Shown here one piece after another: positions 25,901-40,750 of a stretch of DNA of 64,000 bases. Each line of letters starts with the position of its first letter. Position 1 is the stretch's first letter. The DNA comes from Clavelina lepadiformis (taxonomy: Eukaryota > Chordata > Ascidiacea > Aplousobranchia > Clavelinidae), in assembly GCF_947623445.1 (NCBI RefSeq), contig NC_135245.1, forward strand, positions 4,533,501 through 4,597,500, given 5' to 3'. The translations under genes were made by a program, and so were the position numbers. The notes beneath the pieces were generated by a model. It was not told where the DNA came from. It saw nothing but the letters and a program-made list of their open reading frames with translations, and ran no database searches.

Positions 25901-28900
25901 CAAGGTGTTACGACTTACGCATAAAACGAATACAAGAGCCATATAGCAGCGAACACATTTATTTTTCAGACGTTTCGATCGATGCTACAACCGATATTTT
26001 TGTAGCATTGAACGGGAAAATCCAAATAACAAATAAAGTTTCCACACTTTTGGCTCTTGGTATTTATTCCACGTAATATTGAATTAATACGGCATTTTGG
26101 AAATACAAACTGTCCCAAATGTACCACAGCATTACCCTTTTCAGCAGCAATGAGAGGGTCTCAAGAACAGCTATCCTGACGTTCGAACTGAAACGATCAC
26201 CCAGAATTCGAATGAGTGGGCCTTTTACAAAAAGGACAAAATTAAGGCTGGAGGAGCTTTAGAATTTTTTTCCCCCGAAAAACATAAATTCAACACGAAC
26301 CTGTAATGTTGACAACGGAAGGTTTCAACGCAGCAGGTGTAAGAAACATGATGCATTCCCCTATACCTTTCGCTGCCTGTTCTTTCAAATCTGGAGCACC
26401 ATTCAATATGCCTTCTCTGAATATGGGTAGAATTGGCGCAAGACCCTAAAAAATTTACAAAGACGAACAGTAAAGGTCAGGTACGCTACAGGACTTATTA
26501 AGGAATAATAATTTATAAATAAATAAATTACCTTCTTCGGTAAACAGAAACCAGGCAAAACGCCAGTTTTCACAACCTCTTCGTCGTTTTTAACATAGCG
26601 AAGAGCATAGCGAACAGAACTGATATGTTTTTGCATGTCTGCCGAGTCCAGGGTAGCGGTGACCGCTGACAAAGTGTCCCAGGCTTCTGATTGAATTCGA
26701 ACTTCGCGATCGGCAAGAAGTTTGATGCAAGTTTGCATGAAAACAGACACATAATCACCGAAGTCGGCACTGGTCTCCTAAAAACGAAGACATGATGTTA
26801 AAGCCCAGTAGTTAACAAACAAGGCTACATAATAAAACCACCATAAATTGAACAAAAAAACTGTTGAGATAAAAACCTAGCAAAAAATCTGCTCTGTGTA
26901 TTGGGGGAAACTACCTTGCAGAAAGCATGAAGTAAAACAAGCGATATGTAGCGCATTTGCGGGTCCTGGTTCTTAATGCCAAGCAGCAAATCGTCGATGA
27001 CGATTCGATTCCCGTGTTCGCCTTCGACACTCACGAGAACTTTCCGCGCGTCTTTCAAAACCGTTGAAAAGTTTTCAGAGTTGTCGGCCTCGACAAGGGC
27101 TGACAAAAATGCCTGAAATTTGATGACGTGTAACAGTTTTGCACGGAAACAAGAGAGATCTTTATTTTTAAGCGCGTATTCACGCGTCTGCGCCATAAAC
27201 TCATAAAAAATTTATTTCGATCATTGTAAAGTAAGTACCTTGAGAATGGAAGGGAGATGTCTGGTCAGTGCCTCGCCAGCCACAGATGAAAGAAAAGCTA
27301 AAACCTCAGTATCAACAGGCGGCTCTATAAGCTGAAGAACGGCATGTTATGTGGTTACAGTTTTAACAACGATCGGTAAGGTTACTGAACCTGATGTCTA
27401 CAGTAAACGCAATGTAAATTAGAACGTGTGAGGGACATTATCTATTACCTTGGGTACAATAAACGGTAAAACGACTTTTCCTTTCACTGCGATTATTTGT
27501 CTCAAACCATCAACGGCGTATTCTGATGTCGCTTCGTCTTCTGTGAAAAAAAGAACGCGCACGTTAAGGACGTGACGTAATGATTATTACATTAAGTGAC
27601 CACGTAACCACAAATACAACTGAATTTTGTCTGATATTTGAACACAAACGTTTTCAGGACGTGTAGTTTAATGTAAACAAAGGTTCTGAGCTTCTTGCAG
27701 AAAACGTACGTAGTTGCCTCAAAAGAGATGGTAAGATTTCATCCAAGGCCTGAACACCGATAGTGTTGTGCAGGTGTTCGAATGTAATAGATGCAGAAGT
27801 CCGTACGCCCGGTAACGAATCACACAAAGCTTTACGGACAGTTGGAACCAAATTGTCAGTGAAAACAACAATCTAAAGACATTGCCATGAGTAATGCACA
27901 GAATGCAGCGCTGTGTTATTTTGCACAGTATTGAAGAATGACCTTATGATAAAAGAAGCATTTTAAGAAGTCCAAGCTTTTCGAGCAAAGTTTCTTCATG
28001 AAAAGAACTTACTGCGTCTTTGCTGCAAGATTTTATTATCTCTGTGAGACCAATGCAGACTCCTTGCCTCTGTGAGGCCTCGTCTGAATCCAACCCACGC
28101 TCCAAAATGGGGATCAATTCCGGGAGCATTCTCTCTCCTAACTTGCGAACAATATCACCCAAGGTCTTGGCAGCAACCTATGATGATGTTAGAGGTGTGT
28201 GCTTATTCAACAAAAAGGCCATTAAGTAATTTATCTGTCAAAGTGCATCACTGCCACTGATTTGATAGTTAGTAACTTTTCCTTTGTCTGTGATAGTAAT
28301 TACTAATTAGTAATAGCAAATTAAGCTTTCGACAGTTGTGTTAGCAGCGAGTTCGCTTTTCGTGAACAAACTGATATTACCTGACGTTTGTCATAACTCT
28401 GTGACGCTAGGCAGCCTAGCAGAAGTTTAAAAAGCGTCGGAAGAATCTCACGGAGTATGCGGGGAGTATTTGGGACAATGATCTTCCAGACATGAAGAGC
28501 TGACTGTCTCACGTGAAGTGCAACATCCAATCTTCCCATGTAAAGTCCAGACAGAACAAGGTCTCTCCGATCTTGACCCAGAGTTTCAACTAAAGCCTAT
28601 TAGATCAGTAACAGTTAAGACTCTAAGTGGATACTGGACAAGAGGCAATAATGTCATTGCACACTAATAAGTGAAGTTACAGTGCAGTGAAGAGTACCTT
28701 GAACCCTTCAGCAGTTCCAAAATTATCATCTTCCTCGCCAGTTGCGCTCATCTTCCCGGTTACTCCTGAGATGTGGTAGAGAAGATCACCGAGTAACTGG
28801 ATGGAGCTCAGTCTGTTGTAAACATGTTAAAAATATCACTACTTTGATCTTCTACTGAAAATGCGATGATAAATCTACAGAAACCACATTTTTGTCTTAC

Positions 28901-31900
28901 TTTAACCATATTTCATTAACAAAGTCATACCATACCACGGTCTGTTAATTGCTCATTTATATTAAATAATGTAAATTTTAATCAAAAATAAATTGATTTT
29001 GTGTCGTTGTTGGTGTCAGCATTTGAACAGACCTGATTCTCCAGTTATCATCAAACAATCCTTTTTCCAATTCAGGCAAAAGAACGGGAATGGCATTTTC
29101 GGCAAACTGTGCAATAATGCGTTGTCCTGCACAAAGAGCAGTGGCGCGAACAAATTCATTTTCATCAGCAAGAGCCTTCAATAAACACCCGAAGTAACAA
29201 TAAATCCTTATGGTAAAAAACTTTTCCTAAAGAGCTGTTTTTACAATAACTTTGGAATAATTTATAAAAAAAGACAGCAATATTTTTTTCTGCACATAAC
29301 GACTGTAGTAATGAAAAGTTATACCTTTAAAATCGGCTGAATGGCATCTCCAATATATTTAACAAAACGGTCTCCGAAAGTAAGAGGCAGATAAACGAAA
29401 AGCATAATGTAACCGTCCCTAACACTGGGCAGGATATTTTCAGATTGAGCAGTTTTTATTACTTCTGGCATAAGTTTGTCGAGTTTTTCCATTCCCAGTG
29501 AAGCTAATACTTCGCTTAAGCCTTGTGCGGCTCCAGATCTAAAATTATTTTAATAAATCAATTAACTACAGTTAAACACTTTTAACCAGAAAAAGGAAAC
29601 ACCTTAAATTTACCACAACACTGTCACGAAAAATAAGCAACAACTCCCACCTGTCTACGGACGTTTGTTCTGATGTTAATTTTTCCATCAACCAAGGAAG
29701 AAGATCTTCAAACTGTGACTCTCCTGTTCCTTTCACCATTGCGCCGAGTGCTTTTGCGGCAATCGCTCTCACTTCAGGGACTGGATCGAGGAGGGTATTT
29801 TTCAACCCGGGAATAATAGCAGGCAGGTAAGGGGTCAGATCCTATGAAATATGAGACCAGTATTAACATAAGGTAACTCTTTGACACCACGAAAATCATT
29901 ATCAACGATAGGGAAAAGGGGAAAATTTCCGGTGTGAAGTTTTAAAACTAAGTAGCCTGAAGTTTGAATGCAACCAACCTTTTCATCCGTGAGTGAATAC
30001 ATGTTCCCAATAATCTGGGCGGCCATTTTGCGGGTGTCGGTTGATCGATCCTGGAATGCGCGCTCAACCACCGGCAGAATTAATGCAAGTGAAGGTGCAT
30101 CAATAAAGTGGACAAATCTAAAATGCAAACAAACAAACAAGTTCAGCTGAATGATTGTTATTAATGCAATGATAGTTTAACAGGATGTTTTTTATGCAAC
30201 TGTGCGTCTGAGTTTATCATTGCTACTGTATGCATGGAATGAATGGTAGGGAAGCTGAGCAACTAAAAAATCTGATATTCGATCTCTAAGTGCATTAACA
30301 TTAATCTCCTCTGAGTAAGTTGGTACAAATTTTTGCGTATAGCGTAAAATAATATTTCACTTACTTTGTATTGAGAAGCATGTGTAAACATTTTGAAGTT
30401 TTCTTTGATGGGTCACTCAAGGCGGCCAGAAGTACATCACTAATGTCTTGGATTTCGGGATTGCGAATGACTGAACCGATTTGTTTCAAAGCCTGCTGAC
30501 CTATCACAATAGTATTACTTTTACATAAAGAACGATTTTACACATAGAAAAATTTACAATAAACTTGTGAACAGAACATACATAGCAAAAATTTAGCATA
30601 TTCCAAAATCAGAAGTCAGACGCAGCAATGAAGATAAAAATATTTATTCCCGGAACAATAAAGATAAAAACTAACCAGCTTTCTGAACTTTTGGGTGTGA
30701 ATCTGTGAGAACCTCACACAGCTTTGGTACGATGCTTGGCAGGCAAGCTGACAGCTGCTTTGGAGCACAAAAAGCCATCGCTCCCAGAAGCTCAGCAGAA
30801 CCAGTCTTTGTTCTCCACGAATCATCTGTATTGAGTGCATTGAGAAGGGACGGAAGAACAAGTCTGACACCATGAGCACTCAGGTTTCGCATGACTGCAC
30901 GAGCTGTGTTATCAGCCGCCTGCAATATTTTAAACAGAAAATTTGTTTGGAATTGATTTAGAAAGTATTACAATTAAAGTTAATAAAATTTTATTTAACT
31001 TGTTTAATAAATTTCATGAACTTATTTAAACAGAAACAATTAAAAAATCTACAAGGATTGATGTAGTATGTACCTCACGAACATACTGATTTCCATCTCC
31101 GAAGCAAAGCAGTAAATATGGTAATACATGAACAATATATGGCTCAAAAAGACGACCCAACATTGTGCAGAACATTTCAAAAGCAAGCAATGCACCTTCT
31201 CTATGCCTAGATAAAGTGGTAAAAGATACATGTACATCGACAACATTTTTATTAAATATATACTAAATAAAAAACTTTTACTGTACAAACCATGCAGTTT
31301 AACCTTTGGGCTTTAAACATATTTAGCAAAGCAGTAATTTTTGTGTGAAACCTATAGTTTTTCTTGTCCTGAATGGCATCTGTTAACTTGGTCATAATGT
31401 CAAGTTGTTTGAAAGATATTATTCCAAGTCCTTTCACCATACCAGCTAGCCCATATGCTGCCCCTGTAAGCAAAACAGTGACATTTTGTCAATCAGTGCT
31501 ACAGCAATTAATTTCCCAAAAAAACTGGGAGAATATCACCAAAGAAAAACCCACCTTTTCTTTCGCCATAATTATCAGACTCCAAAAGAATAACCAGCAA
31601 CTTTCGCACGATATTAGGTGCATCTGCTTTTATGGATGGGACCAATGCAGGGAGACAGTTTGCAACGGCCTGCTGTACCTGTTGGAGTTATTTGCGCAAA
31701 AATATTATGAAAATGCAATAAAAGGTAACGGAAAATCAGTCAACAGTCGCAAAAGATTGATCCGTACTGGCTGTGATGGTGTTGAAAGTGTCTCAGTGAG
31801 TTTTGCTACAATGGGTTTAACTTTCGGGTTGTCCTTGTCAAGATGTCGTGCTAGGGTACCAAGCAAAATGACCACGCTTTGCCGTACAGTGTCGTAACGT

Positions 31901-34900
31901 TCAGATGTCGGAGCCTATACCAACACACAGTTGAAAAACTTATCATAATTAAAATAAACCATGACAATTTGTTAGTTAACTTAATGCAAATATTATGCAA
32001 GAACTAAACATACACAGACAGGATAGGACACGACAGTGAATGAAAACATGGAGTTGTTGCCGATACCTGTTTAAGGAAATCCTCAAAAACTTGCAGAAGA
32101 ATTGAAGTGGAATCCTTACCATGGTCATTGACAGCTTGCAGGGCAGCATCCAGCATCTTGCTTCGGACCTTTTGACAAAGAAATAAATATCACAATATTC
32201 ATTCCAACACAAAAATTCTATACTTCATGAGAACAATTCAATCCCAGTAACAAAGCGTGGGCTTTCACACTGCGTACAAAACTTGAAATTATAAAATTTT
32301 CTCTACTCCAATATAACACAGCGATTTTCTCACTTCAGGGTGTCGGTCTCCCAAAGCGTCAGGAACGAAAAACGAGAAAAGGGATTCAATTTGATCTTCC
32401 GGAAGAAGCGGCGAGATCTTTGAGAGACAGAAAGCAACTCCAATCCTGGCCTGATATTCATCAGGAGGAGATTCAGAGATGACACGGCCAAGCTGATCCA
32501 GCACAGGAGGAGGTTGCTATGACAACCACAAAGAAAATGATGCAATAAACTTGGAAAACAAACACAGAGAACATAACAGCTGCACCTTGCACCCTTAGTA
32601 GTTTTATGGTTTAATAAAGCATTTCTGTAACTCAGTGATTCTCAAAATTTTTTCGTTGCGACACCTTTGGAAAAGGTTGCTGGACTTGCGCCGCACCAGC
32701 GGTAAGAATCTAATAAAGACGCTTATTATCAAAGTTGTATTTATTGATACAACAAAAAATGAAATATGAATAAAAAAGAATGTCATTTAATGTTATGTTT
32801 GGGCTTGTTTGCTTTCGCAAAGTTTATCAAATTTTGGGAGAATTTGAATTCATGTGCCAGGAGATAGTAAATTATGGTGCGACGAAATTAAATATTGTTA
32901 TAACATAAGCTGATATAAGGTTAGCTACGAAACAGAATTATTGTGTGACGCTCTTGGAAAACTAAAACGACGCACCAGGGTGTCGTGACGCATAGTTTGA
33001 GCACCACTGCTGTAACTGATACAAAAACTACAATAAATTTATAGCTACAATAAATTTTTACACATCCTTTAATATTAATTTATTAATCAAACAGAAGGTC
33101 ACATATTTGTCGTGGTAATGACTCACATCCAGCTTTTCATTGTAAATATCAATGAGCTGCTGAAGTACAAGAGGTGTAAGCTCTTCATGGAGCTCCAGTG
33201 ATGAATGAAGTGACGCTGCAGCAGCTTCCTGTATCACTGGTTCGTGATGCTGAACATCTTCCTGAACAGTTACATAAGTGAGCATAACTTACATAACTTA
33301 CATAAGTGATGATGAATTCAATGCTACCGCACCGCTTCAAAGCTATTCTTTGTAGATTTTCATATCTGTGCTAGTTAAATTAAGTTAGACACTCAACTTA
33401 TGCAGAACAGGTCAAAGTTCATTAACTCGACTCGCTCTAACTCAAATAACTTAAAGCAGCAGAACCTAAAATAATTTAAATTTCAGCCATGTTGGATTAC
33501 AGATTAAAATCAATGAATGAATGAATCACCAAGATATCGGTGCATATTGATGAGTGAAGTTTGTAGCGAAGCTTTTTCCACAGATCATTGGCATATTTTT
33601 GATTGTCTTCTTCACAATCATGCTTTGCAATCCACACACGTCGAACAATATGGAGTTGAGTGGTATTTTCTGCACTCAGTGATCTCAAGTTGTTTTGCAA
33701 TAATATCAAACCCTTAAAGAAAAATACAAACAGCATTTTTAAATGCGTGACACTAAACTAATGTGTTCTGGCAATTTACAAACGTAATTGCAATACTGAC
33801 AGCTGTGCTGTATTTCAGTATATTTTTTGCTGTAATTTACAAATAACATTTGCAAAAATGTAATACACAGGTTAAAAAATACTTTCGAAATATAGTTTAA
33901 AGTACTGTATTTGTAAGTACCTTCAGGGCTGCACTTCTCAGACCTACTACAGGGGACAACAAAGCTTGCAGCAGCAGTTCAACCTCATCCATAATGGTGT
34001 TACTGAAAACAAAAAATCCATTGCATCTCTTCGTTACTACTGCAAGCTGTATTTCAAACTCTTTGTGTGGTTGTGAAAGCAAAAAGACTGTCAACTTACA
34101 TTTACTGTAAACAATCAGTAAAGTGACAATTGGCGAAACGCTTGAAACTGCACTAGTTACCTGGTTTGAGTAGCCTCACATGTGGCTTCCAAAACTTCAG
34201 TTGCAAGTAGCTGGACTTGGACCAACGAAGTCCCAATGAGCTTACACATACTTTTGATAATCCAAGCTCTCTGCAATATTTTCTCACGAGCATGAACTTT
34301 AACATGTTTGAGCACCAGGCGCAGAGCCGAACACATTGCCTCCACATCACTGTCAATGACGGCACCATCATTCAGCAGCAAGTGATGCAAGAAAGGGAAG
34401 AAATAGCAGTACGTGGCAGCAGGAGCTGAAGCTGGAATGTACCGAATACGAATGAATGATGAACGGAACTACAACCTTTATGATGAAAGAATTGAAAGCT
34501 GAAAGAATGGCAACGATATCAAACCTGTCTGAAAAGTTTTAACCAATTTTGTGTTTATTCGGATAACATTTTTGTCCAACTCTTCATAGCACCAATGTAT
34601 ATTGACATCACTAACAGGCTTGTAAAGTCTTAAGGTGACAAATGCAGTCTGAAGACCTGTACAAAATCAAGCAAGTGATAAAGATAAACCTTAGCATCAA
34701 AAATTGACTAAAAGTTTACTTTTGAAATAACGAAATGAATTATATTACCTACTGGTCGAAGATCAACGGGAGTTATGATGTTATTAAGAGAAACAAAGAG
34801 GTCTTGGGCACGAGTTGAACACAATGATGATGAGAGCAAGGATAATAACGGGCTTATCAGAGCCACCACATGCTCAGGTAACCCACTGGTTATATCACTA

Positions 34901-37900
34901 ACTCCAACTATCGCCTTGAACATGTTGCATGCTTTTTGGAATTTAGCATCAACCTATTTGCATGTTTACGGTTTATAGTTGTGTTAAATGTTTTTGAGCA
35001 GAATTTCATGAGCAACATCATCGTATATAAAGAGGTATATGCACGTAGAAATTGTTTGAACAAGAATAGTATGCGATTAACAAAGGTTATTGCAAAAAAA
35101 GATGTTACAAACCTGTTGAAGTTTCTTTCGAATGGCTGCTTCTTTCTCTACTTCCTGTTCCACCATTTCCTTCTGTTTCTTGGACAGGTTTTGCTGTTTA
35201 AGAATGTCTGAGGTCGAGGGGCCATGACCCCCCGACCCTTGCACCCCGCCAGTGTCCCTCTGTTTCTTCTTGAGCTCAAGCTCTTTTCGGAGTTCTTCCT
35301 CCATCAATTGATCTTTGTACGAGTAAGCTTTATTTTCACGTTTTACGTTTTTATTCGATCCGATCTTTGGTGCGCTGGAGAATTGAAGTTTGGTGAATCA
35401 ACAAGTGAACTTATTAAGAAAAAAGCTAAAATAATATTGAGTTAAAATTTGTAATTGAAACTGGTAATTTCGTAACTTGCGACTAAAAACAGTTGTGATG
35501 AAATAGTTTGCACAAAACAAGACCAGTTTCTTAAAAATAACATTGCGATCCACAGTCAACAACACATTCGACTTGTCAATACATGATATTGTAATACGAA
35601 TAGCTTCCTTAGATAGTTTATACCTGTCTATGATTGCCATGTTATAGAGTGACCCTTCCGGGGTCGTCATAATCTCGTACTCTCGCCTGGTTACATTACT
35701 TAAGTCAGGTAGTTGCAAGACGTCAAGCAGTTCCTTTGTCAGAACTGGCATCATCACATCAGGAGCGATACGAACTACATCAGCTAAAGCCGCTAAACTG
35801 GCCTTAACCAGTTAAATGCAAAGTGTTCCAATCAAACCGTCGATAAAAGCAAATTTAAAATTTAAGTTAATAAAACAGTTAACGCAACTTAGGATATAAA
35901 AATTAAATTACAAAAGCTTAAACAAACCTACTTTAGTATTTTCTGAAACTTTTATCAGCAAGTTTGTGATCGCAACCATGTTGGCTTCGATAAAATCATG
36001 AGCATCAAATTTAGCTTTGAAGAGGAAATCTGTCCAGAGGTGATTGTTAACAAACCCTGAAACGTTAAGAGTACAGATTACTAAGTTATCTGGTACATTC
36101 AGTAACGACAACGAGTGTCAAATTTTAACCTTGCAAAATTTTGTAACTTGTTGCAGTGGTAGGTTGAAAACTTTATCAAACAAATCTATTTCAACAACTG
36201 CCCTCAAGTAGAAGATATTCAACTACGGGCTACATTTTAACGGCCGGTTTGCTTGTTTTAATACTGGTTCAACCAAACCATTTAAATCCCACAACTGAGC
36301 TTAAGATTCATTGTTTATATTGTTTCATGTACTGTCGTTAAAAATTGCATTACTTAACATTATGTCAGATTAAATCAAAATAATTTTAACGATAATGAAG
36401 AATGGAACATACTTATACATGGTTGATAAGCGTCAGTTAGAAGCAGAAGTGCCATTTTCTGGGCATTACTCTCATCCGTTTTGAATCCGGGAGCATCAAC
36501 AATGCAACGCAAGGCATTTTCATACCTTCGTGGAATGACAGTTATTCCTGGTGCCTCTGAATTTTCATCAACCGTCTCAAAATTGAGCACATGAGGGAGC
36601 TCCAACACACTTCTTAATTCCATAAGAAGTGCAACACAGTGGTCATACCCTGTTGTAAGATGTAACAACCAATGAGTTTTTAAAGATTTCGTTGGGTTCA
36701 ACATAATATGGTCATCACAAGCATGAGTGGATTGGTGAAGTAACTGATACTAGCTAAATAAAATGGCAACTGCACCTTCAAATGAAGCGATCAACTTTTT
36801 TATTGTTTTCATCACGGCGTTTCGCAGAGGCCATGGCTTGTTGAGAAGAATGTGTGTCAAACTCTTGTAATAAGGCCTATGAATTGACAGAAATAATATA
36901 CAACAAAATTTACATGTAAAAGTGACACCATAAATTAAACATATTTTTGCACACAATGCTGGGTATACCGTGTTATTTCAAAAAAAATGTACACCAAAAA
37001 TAGACCCAAACCCAATTATTAGGCTTCTTCAGTATTAAAGGTCCTACTTCAAAACGGCTAAAACCAGGAAGGTTTATATAACAAAGGAAACATTAAAGTC
37101 CTCATGTGTAAATGAACATATACAAAAGAACAACTGCATTTTGATTTCAACTAAATTTACAGAGGAAAATGATATGACGGCATACCTTGAAAATTAACTT
37201 TTAGGCTTAGAGGTATGCAAGTTTTAAAGAGCTCATGTAATATAAAGCCCACTGAATTCGGAAGACACTCAGTAGCAATATGTTGAAAAATTAAAAAAAA
37301 ACTAACTTGGCAGCATCTCCTTGCATCTTCTGGGGGCTGTCTAAGAAGAGATGGAAAATCAAATTTTCCAGTTTCAAAAGAGCATCATCAGAGGCATTTT
37401 GTAGAAATTTGACACTTGTAAACAAGGATTTTTTCCCATCCAAAATAGTTGTCCAAAAATTGTTAAACTTGTAAGCTAAACAAAGAAATATAACATAAAA
37501 TATCACGCAAAATCTTACAGAGAAACAAAACCATGTCATTATTGACAGGTCTGCCGCATAGAAATTTTAAGTCGGCTTTCTTACATTTTTTGAATTCAAT
37601 GTTTTCAAGTTTAATCAATATGCATGAGGCATAGAGAGCTTCAGTAACAAGGGACACTTGAGAATGCATCTGGCTGGCTTTTTCCACGCTTTGAAGAAGG
37701 TAAGGGATCAGTTTTTCAACCTGATTGAGAAAGCATACGTGATTAAAAACAATTGCTTACATCCAAATCCAATGAGCAAACCCATACCATAGTTAACTTG
37801 ACTGTGAATACAACTGTCAAACAAATAATGGTAATTCGATTGTAACGGACTTGTTCCATAGACGTTTTGTAAAAACTCACCATCTGAATGTTATCCATTT

Positions 37901-40750
37901 TAAAAGTGGCAATCATACAATCAATGTAAGCCGTCCGAACATTTGGAGTGGAAACTTTTAAAGCAGGAGCCTTTGCAAACCAATCAATGAGCTCATGAGG
38001 GACATCACTGCGCAGTTTCGAACACCATCCAACCATGGCATTTGCAGCCTCAACTAATGTTCCTTCATGGACTTCCTATGTATACAATTTTAATATTCTA
38101 GGTGCTGTTTGGATAAAGTAAATTAGATTACGGGTTACGACAGTTTTTTCTTCAGTGAAACACAATTAATGAGTAGTGGCAGCTTAAACACTAACCACGG
38201 TTTGAAGTACAGTGAGTGGGCCATCTATCAAACAATATACAGGATATTTTCTATTGCAGTAAAAAATTTGTCTTTAAAGCCTAACAGCAAGATGTACTGT
38301 ACCAGTTGTCATCAACAAAGCTTTGGCAAAAATCAAAACATGCATGCACACTGAAATATCATTGTTACCAAACCTGCTGTAAAAACGGAAGGAACTGAAC
38401 CACAACAGAGCGAACAAGTTCAACAGCTGACTGTCCACCGCCAATGGGGCTTTGACTAAGACCAGCAATGGCATGAAGTACAGAAAGCTTCTGGCCAGCA
38501 ACAGACAGTTTCCCTTCTGATCCTTATCATCAAAATAAACAATAACAGATCAGTTAGGGAAATATTGTTAGAGTTCTATATTAATTATTATACCTGATGC
38601 TTTACCAAGCAAAATGGTAAAGTGGATACTAAAAATAAAGTAATGGCAAACGCACCAACATAGCAGAAGTGTTTTATCAAAATCAAAGAAGTAATCTATG
38701 ATCAGCTACTGTCACTCGAATTCTAAACAAAACAGAATTTCAACCTTTCAAAACACCAAAGAGATATTTGGCTGTTTCTCCAACAGCTTCGGCGTCACTG
38801 CATTGAATTGAAAGTGCAGTTACAGCAGCTTCAGCAACTTGGCGATTTGCATCATTTTTAGAAATCAGTTGGGCTGCCAACATCTTCACAAGGATGAGAG
38901 CGTGACGACTGAGATCAATGGACACATTTCTCATCATGCTTTTGATTGCTGCAAAAAGAGGATTTCAAATAAAGGAAATGTACAAAATCTACAAATGAAA
39001 AATTAATGCAACATAATAATAGGTAAAACCCTGCACTTATTGGTATGTAGAAAAACTGCAATTTCAGCATGTTATGCCAAGCTTTGAAATGAGTACTAGT
39101 GTTAAGGAAACTGTCAATATTCAAGCATATCTAATCACTAATGGAGTAATGCATAATTAATCTGCGTGTCTACATAGATTGTTTTTTTTTCAATGTGAAG
39201 TATTACTGAGACTGACTTTGAAGAACATTTTCTGGACTTCTTAAAAGAGCTTTTTGCATTGCAGGAATGATAACGTTTTGGAAATTTGTATGGTCAATCT
39301 CTTTTACAACAGATGCACAACCAACCTACACAAAAATTACAAGAGTTAAAAAAATAAAGCTTGTTTTAAATTTTCCATGTTATAAGTTTTCAATTAACAT
39401 TTTTGTTTTTTTAAGCAATTACCAGTGCATGGGATTCAACTGGTACTTTGCATATAATGATCGATTTCACAAAAGATGAAATGATATCATCTTTCCTTGA
39501 TTCAAAAGAAGTTTTATCAAATGCAGATAAGGCTCCTAGTAAAACAAAGTTGGCAAAATTTGAATCACTTGTCAGCAACACTCCACTATACTTCTGAAAA
39601 GCTTCTGGAATCTGCACAAACAACATTAGAGGATTATGGTCATAGAACATATCAATGAATTAAAATGTATTGTTGCCAGGTATATGTTGTTGAATTACTG
39701 CTATAAAATAATTCACATATGAATATTCATATTCACATAAGAAATTCGCTATCTCTTTAGACTTTCTCTGAGTACATGTTGCATACCCAATAAATATGAA
39801 ACCTAAAGCTTGGTCTATTACATAAGAAACGATGCAAAGGTAAAAATGATTTCTAAATCAAACAAAACCTGTACACTACAGTCTGTACCTGTTTCCATAG
39901 GACTATCATTTTTCGCATTGCACTTTCACAGATGGATTTGGACTGGCTTGCTTGGGCAGAAAAATACAGCCTTGCTTGAACTTCAACAAGTTTATTCCAC
40001 TCAGAAGATTTTGGTGGATCCATCACAAAGCAGGTTGATGCAATCTTGCATGTCCAAGATAACGCAACCAAAGCTTTTGCAGATTCACTGCGGCTATTTC
40101 ATAACAATACATATCATAAATACATCAGCTCAATGAAAAACACAAAATTTCTTTTTGCATATGATTTTGACAAAATATAAAAATGTAGGTTATTAGAAAC
40201 AAATAAATTACCTAACCAACGATAGATAATGACCATACATCTATAAAATATATTTATCTATCTGTAGTGTATATTTAATCATTTATTCAAAACTGCTCCT
40301 TATAAAATAATGTTACATTTACATATAATGCTACAGCTGATAAACATACTTTGGTGTTCTCATTACACTTTGCTGTGCAACAGCATCCAAGCCATTAATT
40401 AAGCCAGGTACGGAAACAGAGGAAAATTTTTTTAGTAAACAATCAATGAGAGAAATACATTTTCTTCTGGACAGCTGGTCTTGATACAGACCCAAGGTTA
40501 CAAATAAGCCAGACATGCAGGCACGCAAAACACCATCAGCAACATCTGTATGCAAATGAAAAAAATTTCTTGAAGTATGTTGCGAAGGGTTGCATGGCAA
40601 ATGTTACTGCATTATTAAATTTTCATTTATTTCATGATTAAGAAATTTACCTGGTTTCGATGATAAAAATTGCAAGACTTCATCTATCAACTCTACCCGC
40701 TCGTTCACTTTTGATGTATTTGAGTGTAAAAGGAATTTTTTAATGGATTC
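22918..40750 (-). CDS. GCN1: GCN1, activator of the eIF2-alpha kinase GCN2
   Basis: A very large HEAT-repeat protein spread over several dozen short exons. GCN1 binds stalled or collided ribosomes and delivers the starvation signal to GCN2. The order of blocks follows the known protein: N-terminal [15 protein letters not shown] (near 40000), a charged coil with [17 protein letters not shown] (35100-35300), [14 protein letters not shown] and [17 protein letters not shown] (32330-32520), [11 protein letters not shown] (31370), [19 protein letters not shown] (30770), the EF3-like region with [20 protein letters not shown] (29740), [13 protein letters not shown] (29150), the RWD-binding region (about 25.5-28 kb) with LPGFCLPKK and [19 protein letters not shown], and the last exon 22918-23046 ending [15 protein letters not shown]. 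Only a few start residues are missing: the exon ending at 40750 begins [10 protein letters not shown], so a tiny first exon lies upstream. The RWD-binding region is the part that binds GCN2 in yeast. Confidence 0.95.
32633..33009. mobile_element. Non-autonomous hAT-type element in a GCN1 intron, 377 bp
   Basis: The ends are CAGTGATTCTCAAAAT and, inverted, CAGTGGTGCTCAAACTAT, with an exact 8-bp duplication CTGTAACT at 32625-32632 and 33010-33017. It lies between the GCN1 exons near 32330-32520 and 33130-33262, so it does not break the reading frame. Confidence 0.9.

Noticed and set aside
33270-33310. Short tandem CATAACTTA-like repeat
   Set aside because: Three imperfect copies in an intron; too short to interpret and not CRISPR-like.
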